Part shown: in pieces, positions 5,585-9,304 of the stretch
Layout: every line of letters begins with the position of its first letter
How positions within the stretch are numbered: the stretch's first letter is position 1
Assembly: GCA_040901795.1 (NCBI GenBank)
Contig: JBBDYH010000007.1
Location: 1 to 9,304 of the forward strand
Direction of reading: 5' to 3'
Source: JBBDYH01 sp040901795
GTDB taxonomy: Bacteria; Planctomycetota; Planctomycetia; Pirellulales; JALHPA01
Length of the DNA stretch: 9,304 nt
The notes under the pieces: generated by a model
What the model saw: the letters and a program-made list of their open reading frames with translations, nothing else
Told to the model about the DNA's origin: nothing
The model's database searches: none
Position numbers and translations under genes: made by a program

Positions 5585-6904
5585 ATGTACGGCAAAAAAC
5601 GCGGCCATCGCCGCACGGGCTCCCGAACTTGGGGCAGCCTGGGTGAGGCCCTGTTCTTCGGTTTCTTCCTCGTGCTCGGCTCGCTGTTTCTGGCTGGTCT
5701 GCTCAATATGCTGGTCGTGCCCGAGTGGCGCGTCAACCACGAGTTTATCGAAACGCAAGGCACCGTGCTGATGACGCGGCTGGGCGAGCCCGAGGACCAT
5801 GAGCCCGACGATGAGCCTGCCGACGACGCGCCACCGCTATACCGCCCGGAAGTGCTGATTGAATATCGCGCCGGTGGCAAGACGTACCAGGAAAAGACGT
5901 ACGACATCCATTTTCACAGCGATCGCGCGTTCACTGCGGATCGCGACGCGCAGGCGGAGGCGCTGGCCGCATTTGAAGAGGGAGAGAAGATCGCGGTCTG
6001 GTACGACCCCGCCGATCCGCAAACGGTCGTCGTGGTGCGCGGATATACCTGGCTCTTGTGGATCCTTCTCTTGTTGCCTGTGGCCTTCATTTTGATCGGC
6101 GGCGTGGGTTTGGTTTTGACGCTGTTTCACTGGGGCAAGTCAATCGAACATCGGGTCGCGACCACGCAAATGGCTAGCCGGCTCAACCCGCTGAAGGAGG
6201 CAAAGCAGGGCGGAGTCGAGTTTCCATTCGTACCGCAGGACTCGAACCTGACCAACAGCCCTGGCACGCGGCTGAAGTACCGGCTGCCCATCGACCTGTC
6301 GCGCGGGTGGCGGTTGGTGGCGATTCTGGCGGCATGTCTGTTTTGGAACAGCATTGTGGCCGTGTTCGCGGTGATTGCTGTCAACAGTCATCTGGCGGGC
6401 CGGCCGGAGTGGTTGCTCACGTTGTTTGTGTTGCCCTTTGCGGCGGTTGGCCTGGCGATCATCTACTTTTTTGTACGGGAGGTACTGGTGGTTACGGCCG
6501 TCGGTCCCACGCAGCTTGAGATCTCCGATCACCCGCTTCGGCCGGGTGGCAGGTATCATGCGTATGTTTCACAAGGCGGGCGTCTGACCATCAATTCGTT
6601 GGACCTGTCGCTGGTCTGCGACGAAGTGGCCACCTATCGTCAAGGCACCGACACGCGAACGGAACAGGCCTGTGTTTACTCTCAGCCGCTGCTGCACCGG
6701 CAGCAAGTCGAGCTCTTGCCGCAAGCAGCCTTCGAGGAGCAGCTCGACGTCGAGATCCCGGCTGAGTGCATGCACTCGTTCAAAGCCGACCACAATGAAG
6801 TCCGCTGGCGGCTGTTGGTCCGCGGTGACATCGCCGGCTGGCCGCCGTTTGAACGCAGTTTTCCGGTCGTCGTCGTTCCTTTGCTCGCTGGAAACCAACC
6901 GTGA
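5585..6904 (+). CDS. DUF3592 membrane protein with C-terminal arrestin-like domain
   Basis: A 439-residue membrane protein with a basic N-terminus (MYGKKRGHRR) and four predicted helices at about 18-45, 155-181, 242-268 and 276-302. Between helices 1 and 2 lies a DUF3592-type domain: VPEWRVNHEFIETQGTVL (45-62), a very acidic linker (68-82), YRPEVLIEYRAGGKTYQEKTYDI (86-108) and the hallmark VWYDPADPQTVVVVRG (138-153). Residues 183-240 form a second soluble loop. Residues 306-432 form a beta-rich domain (QLEISDHPLRPGGRYHAYVS, SFKADHNEVRWRLLVRGDI, then SFPVVVVPL) reminiscent of arrestin/Ig-like sandwiches. DUF3592 has no established activity known to me. The ATG at 5585 was preferred over an in-frame ATG at 5495, because the extra 30 residues have no pattern and approach the repeat. 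Its stop overlaps the next start by 4 bases (GTGA), showing tight coupling to the arrestin-like gene. Confidence 0.82.
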   Translation: MYGKKRGHRRTGSRTWGSLGEALFFGFFLVLGSLFLAGLLNMLVVPEWRVNHEFIETQGTVLMTRLGEPEDHEPDDEPADDAPPLYRPEVLIEYRAGGKTYQEKTYDIHFHSDRAFTADRDAQAEALAAFEEGEKIAVWYDPADPQTVVVVRGYTWLLWILLLLPVAFILIGGVGLVLTLFHWGKSIEHRVATTQMASRLNPLKEAKQGGVEFPFVPQDSNLTNSPGTRLKYRLPIDLSRGWRLVAILAACLFWNSIVAVFAVIAVNSHLAGRPEWLLTLFVLPFAAVGLAIIYFFVREVLVVTAVGPTQLEISDHPLRPGGRYHAYVSQGGRLTINSLDLSLVCDEVATYRQGTDTRTEQACVYSQPLLHRQQVELLPQAAFEEQLDVEIPAECMHSFKADHNEVRWRLLVRGDIAGWPPFERSFPVVVVPLLAGNQP

Positions 6905-7371
6905 AAGTCCCGCTAGTTAGCATCAAGATCGATAATCGCCAGGCGGCGCACGTGCCGGGCGAAACGCTGAGCGGCGAATATCAGATCGACGCTGTCGAGG
7001 CGGCGGAGCTGGACGCCATTGAGCTCTCGGTCCTGTGGTACAGCGAAGGCAAGGGGGACGAAGACCTGGGCGTGCATCATTTCGAGCGGCGCACCGATGA
7101 AGATGAAGACCCCACGCCGCTCACCGAGCTACGCAAGTTCTCAGTCACGCTGCCCAACAGTCCGTTGAGTTACGAAGGCGTGCTGATCAAGCTGCGGTGG
7201 TGCGTGCGGGTGCGCGTGTTTCTGAAGTCCGGGCGAAATCACTTTGCCGAGCTGCCGTTCCGTCTGGGAACGGCGCCCGAAGGGCGGCTTGTGGCGCCGC
7301 CGTTGGAAACGGTGGAGGAACCTTCACCGGCGGCCGTCACCGATGGCGCGGCGCGCGGAGGGGTAGACTAA
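6901..7371 (+). CDS. Arrestin-like beta-sandwich protein
   Basis: A 156-residue soluble protein with no signal peptide or membrane segment. The motifs recall the N-terminal half of arrestin/Spo0M-type folds: VSIKIDNRQAAHVPGETLSG (6-25), ELSVLWYSEGKGDED (41-55), KFSVTLPNSPLSYEGVLIKL (79-98), then RWCVRVRVFLKSG (99-111) and FAELPFRLG (115-123). The last 30 residues are Pro/Glu/Ala-rich and probably disordered. Such folds usually act as protein-interaction adaptors, which would suit its place between a membrane protein and an ATPase; this is inference. The GTG start overlaps the preceding TGA by 4 bases and has no strong Shine-Dalgarno, so translation is probably coupled. The fold assignment is by motif and moderately confident; the molecular partner is unknown. 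Confidence 0.75.
   Translation: MKVPLVSIKIDNRQAAHVPGETLSGEYQIDAVEAAELDAIELSVLWYSEGKGDEDLGVHHFERRTDEDEDPTPLTELRKFSVTLPNSPLSYEGVLIKLRWCVRVRVFLKSGRNHFAELPFRLGTAPEGRLVAPPLETVEEPSPAAVTDGAARGGVD
7357..7363 (+). promoter_or_regulatory. Ribosome binding site for the ATPase gene
   Basis: GGAGGGG sits inside the last codons of the arrestin-like gene, 10 bases before the ATG at 7374. It supports that start over the open but shadow-coding extension upstream to 7197. Confidence 0.5.
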
Positions 7372-7373
7372 GC

Positions 7374-8051
7374 ATGTTTGACGGCAATTTCGGCACAAAT
7401 CCGTTTGCGACGCGATGGACGCGGCCGGGGGCGATACCCTATCAGTTCGCCGACACAATGACGATCGATGATGCCGTGCGGCGGCTCAATGAAGGCGAGT
7501 GGCGTGGAGCAGTCGTTGGACCGCATGGTTCGGGCAAGAGCTCGCTTTTGGTGATGCTCATGCCCGCGATTGAGGCGGTCGGCAAACATGTGGTCGTCGT
7601 TCGATTGCACGACGGCCAACGCCGCTTGCCGCTGTCACGTCAAGAGTTCAAGCAGCTTGGGACGGCTGATGTTCTGATGATCGATGGGTATGAGCAACTT
7701 GGCCGCTACGAACGCTGGCGCTTGTCGAGACAGTGCCGACGCCGAGGATGTGGCCTGCTCGTGACGTCTCACACTCCGTATGGCTTGCCGATTCTTTTTC
7801 GCACCGAGCCGAGTCTCGGACTGGTTGAGCGGCTCATCGAGCGCTGCCTGCCGCCGCACGACGGCCGGATCAGTCGCCAGGACATCGAACAGGCCTGGCA
7901 TCGCCATGCGGGGAATGTGCGAGAAGTGTTTTTTGAGCTTTATGACCGGTTCGAAGCCCGCAGGCCGATTGTAAGAATTACAACGGAATTGCCGGCGATC
8001 GTTACAAGCGCAGTGGCACGGCCTCTCGGCTGGATCGCGTCAGCCACTTGA
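7374..8051 (+). CDS. P-loop ATPase of unknown role
   Basis: A 225-residue cytosolic P-loop NTPase. Walker A is GPHGSGKSS (49-57), Walker B is ADVLMIDGYEQL with Asp104 (98-109), and a sensor-1-like strand LLVTSHTPYGLP lies at 128-139. HAGNVREVFFELYDRFE (178-194) resembles the sensor-2 helix of AAA+/ORC-like ATPases, with Arg183. The usual catalytic Glu after the Walker B Asp is replaced by Gly (IDG), so hydrolysis may be slow or supported by another residue. The N-terminal NPFATRWTRPGAIPYQF (9-25) has the look of a conserved family-specific segment. Residues 65-97 include HDGQRRLPLSRQEF. It starts 2 bases after the arrestin-like stop, making it the third gene of the coupled unit. The protein is too small to carry a separate effector domain; it probably acts on or with its two neighbours. 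I recall this trio from other planctomycetes but cannot name a function. Confidence 0.8.
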   Translation: MFDGNFGTNPFATRWTRPGAIPYQFADTMTIDDAVRRLNEGEWRGAVVGPHGSGKSSLLVMLMPAIEAVGKHVVVVRLHDGQRRLPLSRQEFKQLGTADVLMIDGYEQLGRYERWRLSRQCRRRGCGLLVTSHTPYGLPILFRTEPSLGLVERLIERCLPPHDGRISRQDIEQAWHRHAGNVREVFFELYDRFEARRPIVRITTELPAIVTSAVARPLGWIASAT

Positions 8052-8267
8052 GCCATTGCACCCCTCAAAGGTTTCTTACGAATATCCGACGTCGCCTGCG
8101 CAATTTGTGTCCTACGCTTGTTGGAACGAACGCCGGCATGGGGTGTGCTCCGGTTATAGCCGCTGTCATGCGCGAACGGTGCTGTCCAGACCGTACAGCT
8201 TCGCGCAGGCTCAAACCCGCCGCAGGCGTAAAGTTCTTCCAAATGCACGGCGGCGATGCAGAAATGA
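8052..8267. other. Intergenic stretch, nothing identified
   Basis: These 216 bases follow the ATPase stop. Open frames exist on both strands but have no recognisable protein character. A weak stem GCTGT/ACAGC with a 9-base loop is the only structure noted. No terminator with a T-tract was found for the three-gene unit. Confidence 0.45.
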
Positions 8268-8296
8268 TTGACACGGCGCTCAAGCGCCGGTTTAAC
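8268..8296 (+). promoter_or_regulatory. Sigma-70-like promoter with palindromic spacer
   Basis: A perfect TTGACA (8268-8273) and TTTAAC (8291-8296) are separated by exactly 17 bases. Fourteen of the first sixteen spacer bases form the inverted repeat CGGCGCT (8274-8280) / AGCGCCG (8283-8289) around CA. Transcription would begin near 8303, leaving a leader of about 28 bases with GGAGAG before the ATG at 8332. The palindrome could be an operator for a dimeric regulator. Read as RNA, it is alternatively a 6-bp stem with a TCAA loop and a short T-run, a poor terminator for the upstream unit. Confidence 0.55.
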
Positions 8297-8319
8297 AGAG
8301 AATGGTCCATCAGACTACT

Positions 8320-8325
8320 GGAGAG
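8320..8325 (+). promoter_or_regulatory. Ribosome binding site deciding the start at 8332
   Basis: GGAGAG ends 6 bases before ATG 8332. The alternative in-frame ATG at 8302 would lie at or before the predicted transcription start and has no such site. Confidence 0.6.
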
Positions 8326-8331
8326 ATACGC

Positions 8332-9252
8332 ATGCTGCCCCGCAAACATCCTCGCCTGTCCGCAATGATCGCTGGGCTCGTCCTGTTCGCGCTGCCGGCG
8401 CAAACGCAGGCCTGTTGGCTGTTCAACTGCTTTGGGCACCAGAGCCGGACGACGTTTTACGCGCCCGCCGTCGCGGCGGCGCCGGCTTGTTCTCCGTGTG
8501 CGCAGCAGACCGTGCGATACGTGCCACAGACGGCGTATCGGCCGCTGGTCACGACGATGCCGGTTACCGCGCTGCGTCCGGTGATGGCGACGGACCCTTG
8601 CACGGGTTGTCCTACGACGGCAATGCACCCAACGACCACGTATGTTCAGCGCACGGTGTTGATGCCGTATACGACCTATCGACCGGTGATCCAGACGAGC
8701 TTATTCGCGCCGGCGTTCGCCGCGCCGATGGTTTCGGCGGCGGCGTGCCCGACGGGCGTCTGCGCTCCCGCCGCGTCAACGACGTACTATCAGCCTGCGG
8801 TTGCGCCGGCGATCTCGCAACCCGGTTGCTGTGCACAAAGCGCCGCGCCGACGTTTGGACAGATATCGACAACCACGATGACACCCTCCGCGGGGACGCC
8901 GGTGTACAGCGGAGCCGCAGGAACGCTGCCGGCTGGCGATCAGCGAAAAACGTTTAGCGATGGCAACGGCGCCTCTACCGAGGAGAGGACCAACAACGGC
9001 GCCAATGGAAACAGCAACGGCAGCGGCGGTTCATTGACCGACCCGAGCGCGCTCGATCCGACACCGGACGTTAAGAAGAACGCCGCCAAGAGCGAAGCGA
9101 CCTCGTTGCCTGAGTTGCGCGACCCCCTGAACCGCACGACGTCTACGACGACGGGGCGCGCGTACGCCGTGGCCTGGAACGCCAACAAGCCGGTCAGCGC
9201 CGAGACCAAGGTACCGAAACTCGACGACAGCGGCTGGGAAGCGGCGCGCTAA
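8332..9252 (+). CDS. Exported Cys-rich, Tyr/Thr/Pro-rich protein
   Basis: A 306-residue protein. Residues 1-27 form a Sec signal peptide (MLPRKHPRLS, hydrophobic AMIAGLVLFALP, then AQTQA) with cleavage expected just before Cys28; the lipobox pattern is not met. The mature part has ten cysteines, spaced C28-C33, C53-x2-C56, C90-x2-C93, C139-C144 and C166-C167. Degenerate Tyr-Arg-Pro units are interspersed: VRYVPQTAYRPLV (61-73), MPVTALRPV (76-84) and LMPYTTYRPVI (110-120). The pattern recalls planctomycete cell-wall proteins such as those with YTV-type repeats, but I cannot assign that domain. Residues 207-306 switch to a hydrophilic Asn/Gly/Ser/Thr/Asp-rich tail. A structural, disulfide-linked envelope role is a reasonable inference. 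It has its own promoter, so it is independent of the ATPase unit. The start is supported by GGAGAG and the promoter position. Confidence 0.78.
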   Translation: MLPRKHPRLSAMIAGLVLFALPAQTQACWLFNCFGHQSRTTFYAPAVAAAPACSPCAQQTVRYVPQTAYRPLVTTMPVTALRPVMATDPCTGCPTTAMHPTTTYVQRTVLMPYTTYRPVIQTSLFAPAFAAPMVSAAACPTGVCAPAASTTYYQPAVAPAISQPGCCAQSAAPTFGQISTTTMTPSAGTPVYSGAAGTLPAGDQRKTFSDGNGASTEERTNNGANGNSNGSGGSLTDPSALDPTPDVKKNAAKSEATSLPELRDPLNRTTSTTTGRAYAVAWNANKPVSAETKVPKLDDSGWEAAR

Positions 9253-9290
9253 GCGATCGAAGCCGTTAGGAACGAATCAAGACCCACGCC

Positions 9291-9304
9291 GGGGGGGGGG
9301 GGGG
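9291..9304. other. Terminal run of 14 G
   Basis: The window ends in an uninterrupted G14, beginning 38 bases after the last stop codon. Such a run at a sequence end is typical of a sequencing or assembly artefact, for example no-signal base calls in two-colour chemistry, or of an assembly breaking at a homopolymer. No biological meaning is claimed. Confidence 0.6.

Noticed and set aside
7197..7373. Extension of the ATPase upstream
   Set aside because: Out-of-frame reading of the arrestin-like gene; GGAGGGG and the 2-base gap favour ATG 7374.
8048..8368. 106-residue plus-strand open frame after the ATPase
   Set aside because: Crosses the promoter and the start of the next gene; no protein-like pattern.
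8065..8628. 187-residue minus-strand open frame
   Set aside because: Arg-rich shadow overlapping the promoter and the Cys-rich protein gene.

Overview
The window (about 60% G+C, dense genes, few Shine-Dalgarno sites, several GTG/TTG starts) looks like a chromosomal segment of a planctomycete, probably of the Pirellulales type. This assignment is by recognition, not by search. The clues are a GDWPQ-LGPNRNG type PQQ-propeller protein, a DUF3592 membrane protein followed by a small arrestin-like protein and a P-loop ATPase, a Cys/Tyr/Pro-rich exported protein, and intergenic 'ATGACGA' and 'CATTCCC' low-complexity repeats. I see no RNA gene, insertion sequence, CRISPR array or phage gene.

Layout. 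1-256: non-coding, with a CATTCCC heptamer tract. 257-1258 (+): probable lipoprotein of unknown function. 1383-2261 and 2302-3423 (+): PrpB-like methylisocitrate lyase and PrpC-like (methyl)citrate synthase, two enzymes of the 2-methylcitrate route of propionyl-CoA use. 3464-4048 (+): a short MscS-type channel starting 40 bases after prpC, so possibly cotranscribed. 4049-4111: a long imperfect hairpin between convergent genes. 4125-5357 (-): exported PQQ-like beta-propeller protein. 5358-5584: divergent intergenic region containing a second copy of the ATGACGA repeat.

5585-8051 (+): a tightly packed three-gene unit. It holds a four-helix DUF3592 membrane protein with a C-terminal beta-sandwich, a 156-residue arrestin-like protein (4-base GTGA overlap), and a 225-residue P-loop ATPase (2-base gap). 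This is the best candidate in the window for an undescribed system: a membrane sensor or scaffold, a soluble adaptor and an ATPase made in coupled fashion. 8052-8267 holds nothing I can name. 8268-8296 is a good sigma-70-like promoter with a palindrome as its spacer, driving 8332-9252 (+), an exported Cys-rich protein. The window ends in 14 consecutive G, probably a contig-end artefact.

Functionally, only prpB/prpC form a clear metabolic pair. The remaining genes are mostly envelope-directed: lipoprotein, channel, periplasmic propeller, membrane/ATPase cassette and Cys-rich surface protein.
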